Shown here in pieces: positions 1-7,326 of a DNA stretch of 41,622 bases (positions within the stretch are counted from its first letter, which is position 1; each line of letters begins with the position of its first letter). The notes beneath the pieces were generated by a model. That model was not told the DNA's origin. It saw nothing but the letters and a program-made list of their open reading frames with translations, and did no database searches. Origin of the DNA: a virus. The translations under genes were made by a program, and so were the position numbers. The stretch lies in IMG/VR virus record IMGVR_UViG_3300046313_000568, positions 1-41,622 of that record. One strand, written 5' to 3'.

Positions 1-5
1 TACTT

Positions 6-22
6 CGACAGATATGCTGTCG
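6..22 (-). terminator. Stem-loop after the leftmost minus-strand gene
   Basis: A perfect 6-bp inverted repeat (CGACAG/CTGTCG) with a 5-nt loop lies just downstream of the 77-residue minus-strand gene. No T-run follows it, so it may be a weak or factor-assisted terminator or an RNA end-stabilising hairpin. Only 45 nt of this intergenic region are in the window. Confidence 0.3.
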
Positions 23-45
23 GTGCGATTGTGCAGAATTGAGGA

Positions 46-279
46 TTATGTTTCATGTTTAGCATCAGGGGTAATTAACTTCTTAGCAATTGCTGCCATC
101 TTGGTGACCGTCGTGGTATCAAACAGGCCCGGAAACATGACAACTCCATCAACCACTATACACTTAGTCTGTTTTGTGTTTCTCAGGTTGATCAAAAATA
201 ATTCTACATCACACTCTGGAAGTTGATATTGGATTTTTTTCCGAAGTGTTGCGAACTCGATTACTGTGCGTGATTGCAT
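46..279 (-). CDS. Small phage protein, function unknown
   Basis: A 77-residue protein that I do not recognise. It begins MQSRTVIEF, is mixed hydrophobic and basic, and shows no membrane segment or cysteine motif. It is the last gene of a four-gene minus-strand run (1368 down to 46). Its start codon directly abuts the stop of the 126-residue gene upstream, which is the packed spacing of real phage genes. It is probably transcribed late from the box near 1408. No function is proposed. Confidence 0.6.
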   Translation of the reverse strand: MQSRTVIEFATLRKKIQYQLPECDVELFLINLRNTKQTKCIVVDGVVMFPGLFDTTTVTKMAAIAKKLITPDAKHET

Positions 280-660
280 TTATACCTTGCGTCCCATTGT
301 TGAAAAATCATTACGATCGGTAATTACCTGATAAGCTCCTTTATTACAAATTGGAGCTATCGTTACTACTGAGGTGAGTTGTTTGCTGTGAATTGGTTTG
401 GTACCGTTCCCTACCTGTGAACCAAAAGACTTGATTTTGGTTGTGCTTGATTCTCTCGGTGGTGATGAAAAGAGTGCTCCAATCCAAGGTACCTTATAGT
501 CGGTTAGTGGCTTTTTAGGAGCGTGGGTTGCAGTAATTTTATCCCACGAAGTTTGTAACTCTCGCTGAGCTTTAGTTAGTTTCTTTGGGCGGGGTGATGT
601 AGATTTGATCATGGTAGTGCGTGTACCATACACCAGTATCATACCTGGTTTCAACCTCAC
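280..660 (-). CDS. Basic phage protein, function unknown
   Basis: A 126-residue protein with a lysine-, proline- and threonine-rich N-terminal half (for example SPRPKKLTKAQRELQ) that looks poorly structured and basic. No catalytic motif is visible. Its ATG overlaps the stop of the preceding gene in the ATGA arrangement (657-660), which suggests translational coupling. It lies in the same late-type run as its neighbours, so a minor virion or assembly role is possible, but that is inference from position only. Confidence 0.6.
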   Translation of the reverse strand: MRLKPGMILVYGTRTTMIKSTSPRPKKLTKAQRELQTSWDKITATHAPKKPLTDYKVPWIGALFSSPPRESSTTKIKSFGSQVGNGTKPIHSKQLTSVVTIAPICNKGAYQVITDRNDFSTMGRKV

Positions 661-977
661 CAGGTATTGACTGTAGTCGGAGTATTGAGTGCTGCTTGTT
701 GCTCGATCAACTTTTTCTTTTCGGCGATTTCACTTGCTCTATCGAAGGCCGACGAATCTAGCATCTTCAGCGTACCGATCGCACGAAGTCTTGTCATACC
801 ACCAAGTACCGGATTAGTCGATAAACAATCTGCTAACAGCAACTCATATAGTTTGATGCGCTGGCCAATTTGTATCTGAGTTATCTGTTCGGGGGGTAGC
901 GCGTATAATGCGATGACTAGTTTGTACCACGCAAAAAATGTTGCTGGAGATAGAATCAGCTTAGTCTGATAGACCAT
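657..977 (-). CDS. Helical phage protein, function unknown
   Basis: A 106-residue protein, alpha-helical in appearance, with a charged C-terminal helix around residues 78-95 (ASEIAEKKKLIEQQ) that could form a coiled coil. I do not recognise the family. It overlaps the upstream 135-residue gene by 17 nt and the downstream gene by 4 nt (ATGA), so the run 1368-46 behaves as one transcript. There is no transmembrane segment, although residues 10-28 are fairly hydrophobic. Confidence 0.6.
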   Translation of the reverse strand: MVYQTKLILSPATFFAWYKLVIALYALPPEQITQIQIGQRIKLYELLLADCLSTNPVLGGMTRLRAIGTLKMLDSSAFDRASEIAEKKKLIEQQAALNTPTTVNTW

Positions 978-1368
978 TGATTTTTACAAATGTTAACTTA
1001 TCACGCGGATCTCCAATGCTCCATACTTCAACTGACTGCTCCCCATCAACACTCTTCTTGGCTAAATTTTGGATGTCTGTTGCTGCCATAATAGCCGCGT
1101 ACACAGTGTCGCTTTGTTTAGCCAACAAATTTCGTTTGTATATCCAGAGTTCTGTATATCTATTGGCGTCTTCTTTGCGTTTGTACACCAAGTGAGCATC
1201 TTTGACTACCCGGATCGTACCTTGGCGGTTCAGGTCTTCTGGTGAGGGGATTTCTGTGTCGTCAGAGTCACCTTCATTAGATAGTGTAGGCTCTTTCGAG
1301 AGTTGAGTTGAAGTGAGCTGCGTAAAAGATACCAGTTCTGCCTCGTGTAGGATTTGTTTGATACGCAT
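961..1368 (-). CDS. Conserved-looking phage protein, first gene of a late run
   Basis: A 135-residue protein starting MRIKQILHEAEL, a style of N-terminus common in T4-superfamily virion-associated and hypothetical proteins. An acidic linker (about 31-45) is followed by a compact domain containing IRVVKDAHLVYKR and TELWIYKRN. It resembles an unnamed conserved phage family I cannot assign. It is the first gene of the run 1368-46 and lies 39 nt below a late-type box (minus-strand CGTAAATAG, near 1408). No function is claimed. Confidence 0.6.
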   Translation of the reverse strand: MRIKQILHEAELVSFTQLTSTQLSKEPTLSNEGDSDDTEIPSPEDLNRQGTIRVVKDAHLVYKRKEDANRYTELWIYKRNLLAKQSDTVYAAIMAATDIQNLAKKSVDGEQSVEVWSIGDPRDKLTFVKINGLSD

Positions 1369-1407
1369 GAGTAGGATCTACAGTAAAATATTTGTAATTT
1401 TATGGTC

Positions 1408-1415
1408 TATTTACG
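1408..1415 (-). promoter_or_regulatory. Candidate late promoter box (CGTAAATA)
   Basis: The minus strand reads CGTAAATAG, sharing the TAAATAG core of the clearer late boxes in this window. It lies 39 nt upstream of the 135-residue gene that starts at 1368. The first two positions deviate from TATAAATA, so this is a weaker case. Confidence 0.45.
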
Positions 1416-1478
1416 CTGTAGTACAGTAGCTACACAACTAAGTACAACCATACTCATACCACAACAGCATTCAAAATA

Positions 1479-1811
1479 GTGAAAACCGAGCAAACGCTAA
1501 TTCGTAACGGAAAGACATATACATTCTTCCCTGACATTTTGATAGATGACCATGTCAAGGGCTTTTTGGTGGATATATCCAATTCTGTCATACTAAAGAT
1601 CATATCAGAGCTGTGGGTAAACTACAACCGAACTTGCGTGAGTGATGCTGCTAATCCACACTACTTCAGTATATCAATTGCTGAAGTAGTGTCAGATGGT
1701 GATAATCAAAAATTATTTGAGTATTACGTAGCGCTGCCAACTAACCAGGTCATAACAAGTGGTGAGCCACTTGTGTCATTTTGCTCTATTGTTAAAAAAC
1801 ACCGCATGTAA
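1479..1811 (+). CDS. Forward-strand small protein, function unknown
   Basis: A 110-residue protein starting at a GTG codon, with no clear Shine-Dalgarno sequence. The composition looks like a folded domain (MKTEQTLIRNGKTYTFFPD at the start, a hydrophobic central helix near residues 30-47). I do not recognise it. It is divergent from the gene at 1368 and overlaps the 3' end of the convergent minus-strand gene by 36 nt. The intergenic DNA just upstream carries small palindromes (TGTAGTACA, GTAGCTAC). A 12-bp perfect inverted repeat lies inside the gene (1658-1692). Confidence 0.5.
   Translation: MKTEQTLIRNGKTYTFFPDILIDDHVKGFLVDISNSVILKIISELWVNYNRTCVSDAANPHYFSISIAEVVSDGDNQKLFEYYVALPTNQVITSGEPLVSFCSIVKKHRM
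1658..1692. repeat. 12-bp perfect inverted repeat inside a gene
   Basis: ACACTACTTCAG at 1658-1669 is mirrored exactly by its complement at 1681-1692 with an 11-nt AT-rich loop. It lies in the coding region of the forward 110-residue gene and would form a stable RNA hairpin on either strand. No T-run follows, so it is not a classical terminator. Confidence 0.7.
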
Positions 1812-2105
1812 TCTCGATGGGGACTCTGAGATTTTTTGAGAGAGTAAGCTGTTACCCAATTCAGTAAATTCGGGTGGGTCATCTGCAGTAACAATCCCTT
1901 GCTCTACACACATTGTTTCAAAGTTGCTGCTCAATGATAATTCGTGTGCCGTGGCGTCTACGGTCAATAGACCAGCTCGTGCAAATGTGTCCGTAAACGC
2001 TTGAGTCTTACGATTCAACATCGCCGAACTATACCCATCACCCGACGAGTCTCTGGATGCCCAGAGTTGGGCCAAGAGAACCTTCTGGAGATTGGATAGT
2101 GTCAT
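1776..2105 (-). CDS. Small phage protein, function unknown
   Basis: A 109-residue protein, helical in its first half (MTLSNLQKVLLAQLWASRD) and without recognisable motifs. Its start overlaps the stop of the 124-residue gene as ATGA, so the two form a translationally coupled pair below the late-type box near 2502. Its 3' end overlaps the convergent forward gene by 36 nt. The function is unknown. A small DNA-binding or virion role cannot be told apart from sequence. Confidence 0.6.
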   Translation of the reverse strand: MTLSNLQKVLLAQLWASRDSSGDGYSSAMLNRKTQAFTDTFARAGLLTVDATAHELSLSSNFETMCVEQGIVTADDPPEFTELGNSLLSQKISESPSRLHAVFFNNRAK

Positions 2106-2476
2106 TTTGACTTTTTGGAGTTGCGAGGTACCAAGTCATCGCCGACCTTAAATGCTGTAGTATCAGCATCCTGGATAATTTCATATGTCGTGCTGTCTAT
2201 TGGTGGTGATTTCTTTGGGACTTTTTTGTCAAAAAGCGACTTGAGTGTAGGGACTGGATTACTCGGTTGGGGTAGCTCGTCCAAGAATTTTCCAAAAGTG
2301 TCAACACTTTCTGTTACGGCTAGTTGTTGTTGATACTCGTCGATAATAGGAAACGCTTGTACTACACTGTTGCGTGTATCAGTCGAAATTTGGTCGGCGA
2401 CATGGCGGTCAAGTGTCACACTGTGGATGGTATTATTAACCATCACAATGTATGCGGAAGTAGAGGTAGAAGGCAT
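2102..2476 (-). CDS. Phage protein with basic C-terminus, function unknown
   Basis: A 124-residue protein. The first 50 residues look folded (MPSTSTSAYIVMVNNTIHS). The remainder is proline- and charge-rich and ends in a basic tail (PRNSKKSK). I do not recognise the family. It starts 26 nt below a late-type box (minus-strand TCTAAATAG at 2502-2509), the same spacing seen for the spanin, nucleotidyltransferase and resolvase genes. The following gene overlaps it by 4 nt. Late expression is inferred, with no function assigned. Confidence 0.6.
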   Translation of the reverse strand: MPSTSTSAYIVMVNNTIHSVTLDRHVADQISTDTRNSVVQAFPIIDEYQQQLAVTESVDTFGKFLDELPQPSNPVPTLKSLFDKKVPKKSPPIDSTTYEIIQDADTTAFKVGDDLVPRNSKKSK

Positions 2477-2501
2477 ATATGTATATGTGAATGTATTGTA
2501 C

Positions 2502-2509
2502 TATTTAGA
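2502..2509 (-). promoter_or_regulatory. Candidate late promoter box (TCTAAATA)
   Basis: The minus strand reads CTCTAAATAG, 26 nt upstream of the start at 2476. It shares the core and the spacing of the better late boxes, but the first positions are not TA. It overlaps the last codons of the gene at 2505-2822. Confidence 0.5.
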
Positions 2510-2822
2510 GGTAAAGCTCCCACGACTTGTGGAGAATACCTGTTCCTGTCTTTGAAATTTTATATGAGGCTTTCTTCACCAATTGATCAACCAAATACTG
2601 TGTCTCAGCTATCGTTTTCTTGTCTTCGGCGGTAAGTGTTAGTACTTTTCGCTGATATGGAGGCAGTTTGATAATTTCTTCAAACTTTTTATTGCTTGGT
2701 ATAGCAATTGCGAGTTTATTTTTAGTATTGAATGCTAACATACCAACAGCAAATCCAGCAGCCATCTGGAGCAGGGTTCCTGATAGTGAGGAGGCTTCTT
2801 GAAGTACTGTGTCTAATTTCAT
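2505..2822 (-). CDS. Small protein in the lysis run, function unknown
   Basis: A 105-residue protein with a moderately hydrophobic stretch at about residues 13-31 (SGTLLQMAAGFAVGMLAF) followed by a lysine-rich helical C-terminus. It is coupled to the outer-membrane spanin gene by an ATGA overlap (2819-2822) and is third in the transcript that starts at the late box near 3556. Holin or another lysis-accessory role is conceivable from position, but the single weak hydrophobic segment is poor evidence. I leave it unassigned. Confidence 0.55.
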   Translation of the reverse strand: MKLDTVLQEASSLSGTLLQMAAGFAVGMLAFNTKNKLAIAIPSNKKFEEIIKLPPYQRKVLTLTAEDKKTIAETQYLVDQLVKKASYKISKTGTGILHKSWELYL

Positions 2823-3112
2823 TTTGGGGCTACTCGTGATGCATTTACCCCACCTAACAGAACTTCTAGTTGATTTGCGTATGTTTGCAGTTGAAGTATC
2901 GTGATCTGATACGCACGCACAACTACCTCAGGAGGCGTATCAGGCGCAAGTGTTGTAAGTTCAAGTGTTGGTCTAGGTGGGACTTCGATTACAGGCTGTG
3001 GTATTACTACTGGAATGTCCACAGTCTGTGTCTCGACTCGAACCAATCCACCAGTGGTGCTACATCCGAGTAGTAGCGATACTAGTAGTGTGCTTACAAT
3101 TATTTTGACCAT
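2819..3112 (-). CDS. Outer-membrane spanin lipoprotein (Rz1-like)
   Basis: A 97-residue protein with a lipoprotein signal peptide: a positive start (MVK), a hydrophobic core, and the lipobox LLLGC with Cys17 as the predicted lipidation site. The mature part is rich in proline and valine (for example IPQPVIEVPPRPT), as in Rz1-type spanins. Its start lies inside the end of the upstream inner-membrane spanin gene, a 13-nt overlap in a different frame, which is the classic overlapping Rz/Rz1 plan. Expected role: anchored in the outer membrane, it pairs with the inner spanin across the periplasm and fuses the membranes in the last step of lysis. A Gram-negative host is therefore implied. Confidence 0.8.
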   Translation of the reverse strand: MVKIIVSTLLVSLLLGCSTTGGLVRVETQTVDIPVVIPQPVIEVPPRPTLELTTLAPDTPPEVVVRAYQITILQLQTYANQLEVLLGGVNASRVAPK

Positions 3113-3528
3113 TTGAGTGCTTCTTTATCTTTAAGAGCTTCCAGAGCCTGTGTACACGTCTGGGGCTGAGTTGGTTGTGCTCTGAGAGCGGCTATGGTTC
3201 GTTCTGATGCTGCGAAGCGCTCCCGAGCGATTGACTCAGCGCTACTAATTTTAGTCTGTTGATCTTTTGTAGCCTTACTCAATTTTTCAATTGCAGTATT
3301 TTGGATAGCCAGTGATGTTTTGAATTGAGTAGCTTGAGTAGCATTTAGCTCTTGAGCTACGGTGAGTTCTGTCGCTTGTTGATGCAACTTCACTTCAAGT
3401 GAATCAATCTCTCTGTGCGCGATTTTTAGCGCTGTGTACATACCAAAGATGACCGCTGAGACTGCGAGTGCAGCCCAGACAGCCATTGGTACTCGTTTAA
3501 GAGCAGCTAGTATTAGGGTAATAGTCAT
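3100..3528 (-). CDS. Inner-membrane spanin (Rz-like)
   Basis: A 142-residue protein with one N-terminal transmembrane segment (about residues 14-34, AVWAALAVSAVIFGMYTAL) and a long periplasmic coiled coil (about 38-115) rich in alanine, glutamine, lysine and glutamate. A cysteine (QTCTQ) lies near the C-terminus. This is the standard architecture of an i-spanin. The o-spanin gene begins within its last codons. It starts 28 nt below a strong late box (GATAAATAG). Family knowledge: i-spanins connect the inner membrane to the o-spanin and act after peptidoglycan is degraded. Confidence 0.8.
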   Translation of the reverse strand: MTITLILAALKRVPMAVWAALAVSAVIFGMYTALKIAHREIDSLEVKLHQQATELTVAQELNATQATQFKTSLAIQNTAIEKLSKATKDQQTKISSAESIARERFAASERTIAALRAQPTQPQTCTQALEALKDKEALKWSK

Positions 3529-3555
3529 TCCTGAAGTCCACGAAGGTTGTGGTAC

Positions 3556-3563
3556 TATTTATC
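3556..3563 (-). promoter_or_regulatory. Late promoter box (GATAAATA) for the spanin operon
   Basis: The minus strand reads GGATAAATAG, 28 nt upstream of the i-spanin start and just past the end of the DNA polymerase gene. It matches T4 late boxes except for the first base. It implies an untranslated leader of only about 20 nt. Confidence 0.7.
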
Positions 3564-3573
3564 CCTACATTGT

Positions 3574-6500
3574 TCAGAAAGAAAATTCTGATTCGTAGGC
3601 CTTACTCTGGCGAGTCGGTACTTGTCTGGGAATTGAATCAAACATATTATGCAACATATTATCGACCAACATTCCGACGTGGCGTTGGCGATCGATTCTA
3701 TCAACAAATTCGTCTTTGAACCACTGAGGAATCAGCTCCTCGTCTGTTGGAACAGCAATCGCCTTAAACATGCGGCCGGCGTGTTCCATATCATACTTCA
3801 ACTTGAAAATCTTAATTTTCATGCCACTCGAAATTAATAGCGATTCAGTGTCGCTGGCGGCTTGTCTAAAATCATTATATAGAATCGATGCTGATACGTG
3901 GCCAGGCAGTCGGGTGGTCGGGAAGTCTCGGAACGTGGCTGTGTACTGTTCAATTCCTTTGATACCTTTTGGAAGGCCGAGATCCATCAGATCAATTTCG
4001 TCGATCATCTCATCTCGATACTCCATAATAAAATCATCGAGTTCAGTATCCGAAGCACCAGTCAGCATTTTGTGGCACGTAGATCGCAGGAATGCCTTGA
4101 CAGGGCGGGGTGTAGTAGTCTTGCGCATGTCGACCCCCATAGCCTTCAATTCATCCTTAGCCTTACCTTCTTTGTCGATCACATGGATGACATATCGCTT
4201 CTTCTGAATGAAGAACCCTCTGTCTGCGACCAATTCTCTTCCTGATGATAGCAGGGTATCGAAACCAGGTGTGCATAAGAATGCAGTACGACAGAACTCA
4301 GGTAGAGAAGCGTTTAATTCATCACCAATAGCATCCGCAAGTTTGATAATTTGTTTACTTGATAGTGCGCGGTCGCCTATGAGTGGCTTTAGGGTAACAT
4401 AACCTGAATCAGTATCCCCGGCTAGTAAACATGGGGATGCTATTTCACCTCGTAGGGCACGAGGATCTTCATCATCAACAATCGGATCAATGTTGTAATT
4501 ACCATCAATAATCTCACACAATTTCCGACACTGATGCCTAAGCAGGGCACGTCCGGTAGCAGTAATACTCTGTCCCATTCGCTTATCATAATATCGGAAG
4601 TTTTGATTCAGTAGTGCACCATAAAATGAATTTAATTTTATCTTCAGGATGTAAGACTGCATTTCATTATATACCGCAGAATACTGCGCATCAGCCAGTA
4701 ACTTTGACAACTCATCTACACGCGATTTGCTGATATTGCCGCCAGCTAGTTCTGCACTGATCATCACTATATCACCAAGCGCAGTTGAGTGTAGCTTTTG
4801 GTGTTGTTTTCTAGATGTGTACCATCCCGACAACAGTGCAGGGATGATACCGTGCATACTTTGATCAAATACAGTCCCGTATGATGATATGCTCCACTTA
4901 TTAGCAACAAACAGTGACTTCCAACCAGTCATTGTCTTAGTCTCAACTGAACCATCACGCTCCCATCTGAATGTCAACTCGTCGTCAATATTCTCATCGA
5001 AGCATCTCCATGCATCCCCATTACTAACAAACTGTCCTTGAATTGTTTCAGGACTAACATTCAGCAGCCGTGCACATGTTGGATACAGGGAGCTAAAATC
5101 GAAACATACGATCCACTCCTGCATTCCTGTTTGTGGAACCAACACATATGCGCCGGCTGCTTGGCCTTGTTCATCTAACTGCTTCGTATCAGGCACGCGC
5201 ATTCCAAGCTCATACCAACAGTAGTTGTTCACTGACATCTCTGCAGCCCGAACAGTACCAACAATATTCTTGAAGTGACATGTAGACTGGTGGATAAACG
5301 CATTTGCTTGAGCAATGAATTTATACTTCTTATCTAACTCTCGAAGAATTTCCGTGTCGCGGCAATTATAACGCACGAACTTACTGAAGTTATTGTTATA
5401 CAGATGATGTAAGGTACCTTCGTATTCAAGCTTCTTGAACCGCTCACCCAAGTGGTCTTGTGAAACAGTTTCCAAGTTCCATGAGTCTCGATCCTCTACA
5501 GTGAACTTCTTGAATAACTCCATGTAGTCGAGCGTAACGCGGCCATCAAACTGAACAAACAATTGCTCCTGAAAAAATACTTCCTTTGTCTGGAACCAAG
5601 GTGGTTTACCTTTAGGGAACGACATCATTTGTAGCCACTCCTTGCCTAGGACAATTTCAACTCGTTTAGCAAAGTATGGATCATCGAATCGTGAAGAGTT
5701 CCAACCGGCCAATAGATCAGATTGCTGAATCTCCTCAACAGAGCGAGTTAGCAACTCAGTCTCATTCTTACAGAATACAATTTCTACTTTGGATTCAATA
5801 TCATCAAAAAGACTGTAGTCAAACAGTTCTTCGATGTTGCATCCTGTCCAAGACTTCGGAGGAACGGAAAAGATTACGTACTCATCCTTCCATGTGTGGT
5901 AGAAGGCGATTGAGTTTAGTGGTGCGTACGGATTGAGTGGTGAGCTGAACCCGATTGGTCCATCGTATGTGTACAGTGAGTTTTTAATTGCTACCCACTT
6001 TTTTACTGGCTCGTCCCACACCTCCATGTCAGGATCGCTCCTGTATTCTTGAAGATCCCAGACTGCAGCTTCAAATGATTCACCACCCTGTTGTCGGATC
6101 TTAATTTTATGATCTGAGTCATACTTCTTGGGGCGGTAGTCAACCTCAATGTCGTAGTATGTTGTATTGACGTGGGGTAGCTCACACTTGTAATACAGTG
6201 CACTAAGTGCCTTGAGCTCTGGAGGGATGTCACTCTCGAATAACTCAAGATCGATGGGCTTGCTGTCGATAAATTTCGAAAACTCTTTTTTGTTATCGAA
6301 CTCGAGTTCATATAGATCATCACCAAACATTGAGCTATGCTTTCGGGTGTCGTCGAGTGCCCGAGTGGCCAGACCTAGGAATTTCTTTAGAACAGAATCG
6401 GGGGTACCCTCTTCTACACTATCACTAAACTCGGTGTGGTATCTATACCAATCACTACACTTGATGAAGCAATTGTACTGCGCTCGTACTGTCTTGATTG

Positions 6501-6579
6501 TGGGAGCAGGACTATCTGGCGTGCGTCTCTGCTCCCAGATAGTGATGTTATCGAAATGGCGGCTGGCGGCAAGGTACAT
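3574..6579 (-). CDS. 43: Family-B DNA polymerase (T4 gp43-like)
   Basis: A 1001-residue replicative polymerase. The 3'-5' exonuclease motifs are in order: Exo I YYDIEVD (D143/E145), Exo II GWNSSRFD (292-299), Exo III YNCRD (404-408). The polymerase motifs follow: A DFSSLYP (494-500), B KIKLNSFYG (646-654), and C GDTDS (721-725). All catalytic acids are present, so both proofreading and synthesis should be active. It is about 100 residues longer than T4 gp43 (898). The gene stands alone between the terminator of the queD operon and the spanin operon and has no late box, consistent with early/middle expression. No obvious Shine-Dalgarno sequence precedes the ATG, so the exact start is less certain than the identity. 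Confidence 0.97.
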   Translation of the reverse strand: MYLAASRHFDNITIWEQRRTPDSPAPTIKTVRAQYNCFIKCSDWYRYHTEFSDSVEEGTPDSVLKKFLGLATRALDDTRKHSSMFGDDLYELEFDNKKEFSKFIDSKPIDLELFESDIPPELKALSALYYKCELPHVNTTYYDIEVDYRPKKYDSDHKIKIRQQGGESFEAAVWDLQEYRSDPDMEVWDEPVKKWVAIKNSLYTYDGPIGFSSPLNPYAPLNSIAFYHTWKDEYVIFSVPPKSWTGCNIEELFDYSLFDDIESKVEIVFCKNETELLTRSVEEIQQSDLLAGWNSSRFDDPYFAKRVEIVLGKEWLQMMSFPKGKPPWFQTKEVFFQEQLFVQFDGRVTLDYMELFKKFTVEDRDSWNLETVSQDHLGERFKKLEYEGTLHHLYNNNFSKFVRYNCRDTEILRELDKKYKFIAQANAFIHQSTCHFKNIVGTVRAAEMSVNNYCWYELGMRVPDTKQLDEQGQAAGAYVLVPQTGMQEWIVCFDFSSLYPTCARLLNVSPETIQGQFVSNGDAWRCFDENIDDELTFRWERDGSVETKTMTGWKSLFVANKWSISSYGTVFDQSMHGIIPALLSGWYTSRKQHQKLHSTALGDIVMISAELAGGNISKSRVDELSKLLADAQYSAVYNEMQSYILKIKLNSFYGALLNQNFRYYDKRMGQSITATGRALLRHQCRKLCEIIDGNYNIDPIVDDEDPRALRGEIASPCLLAGDTDSGYVTLKPLIGDRALSSKQIIKLADAIGDELNASLPEFCRTAFLCTPGFDTLLSSGRELVADRGFFIQKKRYVIHVIDKEGKAKDELKAMGVDMRKTTTPRPVKAFLRSTCHKMLTGASDTELDDFIMEYRDEMIDEIDLMDLGLPKGIKGIEQYTATFRDFPTTRLPGHVSASILYNDFRQAASDTESLLISSGMKIKIFKLKYDMEHAGRMFKAIAVPTDEELIPQWFKDEFVDRIDRQRHVGMLVDNMLHNMFDSIPRQVPTRQSKAYESEFSF

Positions 6580-6607
6580 TGAATTTGGTACTGAATTAGA
6601 AAATGAA

Positions 6608-6638
6608 AAACCTCACCTAGCATTATCAGGTGAGGTTT
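6608..6638 (-). terminator. Intrinsic terminator of the queD-folE operon
   Basis: An 11-bp perfect stem (AAACCTCACCT / AGGTGAGGTTT) with a 9-nt loop. On the minus strand it is followed by a T-rich tract (TTTTTCATTTTC). It lies 20 nt after the queD stop and immediately before the DNA polymerase gene, so it closes the long operon that begins at 13424. Confidence 0.85.
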
Positions 6639-6658
6639 GGGTGTGGGCTAGGTCGTGA

Positions 6659-7162
6659 TTATTCAGCAAATAGATCCTCATTCCACTCGCGGTGCCCTTC
6701 TCGGAGCGCCATGTTGGTTTGAGTTTCACGAATTTCAACTTTGTAGCACCAGATGCGTTCTGCTTCGGTGGCCCCTAGATAATCGGGGATGTACACACCA
6801 TTCATGTATTTGTACAACATATCTGCCAATAGCTCACACCCTACATGAGGAACAACCGTCAGATCCAACAATCCATCATCATTCATCTGCTGGTAACGCC
6901 TGAGATCTGGGTCGTCGGCGGCGATTAGAGTTTTGTGGTCAAACTGGTCCTTGAGAATTTGCTTGAGCTCTTTGAACCCAGAGAAGTCGGCTACCCAGTT
7001 TCGACGATCGAGAGTATTGGACCCAAAGTAGAATTTAATCGATAGACTATACCCATGGTTTTTAGAACAATGGGTATCTGCCCGCCATTGTTTGTAGGCT
7101 ACTGGAAACTCGTCGATGTATTCTTTAGTGGATGTAAATTTATAGGCAACTGGTTGGTACAT
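6659..7162 (-). CDS. queD: QueD-like 6-carboxytetrahydropterin synthase family, divergent
   Basis: A 167-residue protein from the ATG at 7162. That start shares one base with the previous stop (TAATG). A longer reading frame up to 7213 only adds an arginine-rich stretch. The family signature is visible: ADTHCSKNHGYS (29-39), WVADFSGFKELK (56-67), QFDHKTL (73-79), and a C-terminal VEIRETQTN (142-150). Canonical QueD/PTPS enzymes turn dihydroneopterin triphosphate into 6-carboxytetrahydropterin and bind zinc with three histidines. Here the second His of HGH is Tyr38, and the usual upstream histidine position reads PVAYK. This variant looks like a phage-specific branch, so the exact reaction is uncertain. 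It is co-transcribed with folE, which makes its usual precursor. Confidence 0.75.
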   Translation of the reverse strand: MYQPVAYKFTSTKEYIDEFPVAYKQWRADTHCSKNHGYSLSIKFYFGSNTLDRRNWVADFSGFKELKQILKDQFDHKTLIAADDPDLRRYQQMNDDGLLDLTVVPHVGCELLADMLYKYMNGVYIPDYLGATEAERIWCYKVEIRETQTNMALREGHREWNEDLFAE

Positions 7163-7326
7163 TATTGGGAGTCCTCTTCTTCTTGAGTAGGAGACTCTTC
7201 GGCGTCTACCCACTCGTGTTTGTGTTGTTTAATTCCGAAGATTCGATCCCAACCATCTCGATACGAATCAGATGGTGTTTTTGAGATCAGCGCGTCCCCA
7301 GTAATATCGTTATGGGCTGTTGTCAT
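7162..7326 (-). CDS. 54-residue small protein between folE and queD
   Basis: A small gene found by reading the gap between folE and queD. Its ATG overlaps the folE stop as ATGA (7323-7326), and its TAA overlaps the queD ATG as TAATG (7160-7164). This double stop-start coupling is strong evidence that it is translated. The product has a central motif YRDGWDRIFG (22-31), a pattern I associate with small conserved phage proteins, and an acidic glutamate-rich tail (DAEESPTQEEED). The function is unknown. A partner of FolE or QueD is possible from position. Confidence 0.7.
   Translation of the reverse strand: MTTAHNDITGDALISKTPSDSYRDGWDRIFGIKQHKHEWVDAEESPTQEEEDSQ

Noticed and set aside
2505-2822. 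Holin call for the 105-residue gene after the spanins
   Set aside because: Only one weak hydrophobic stretch, followed by a long charged region. Position alone is not enough.
6212-6658. 148-codon forward frame over the polymerase start
   Set aside because: It overlaps the polymerase N-terminus and runs through the intrinsic terminator. The arrangement fits a shadow frame.
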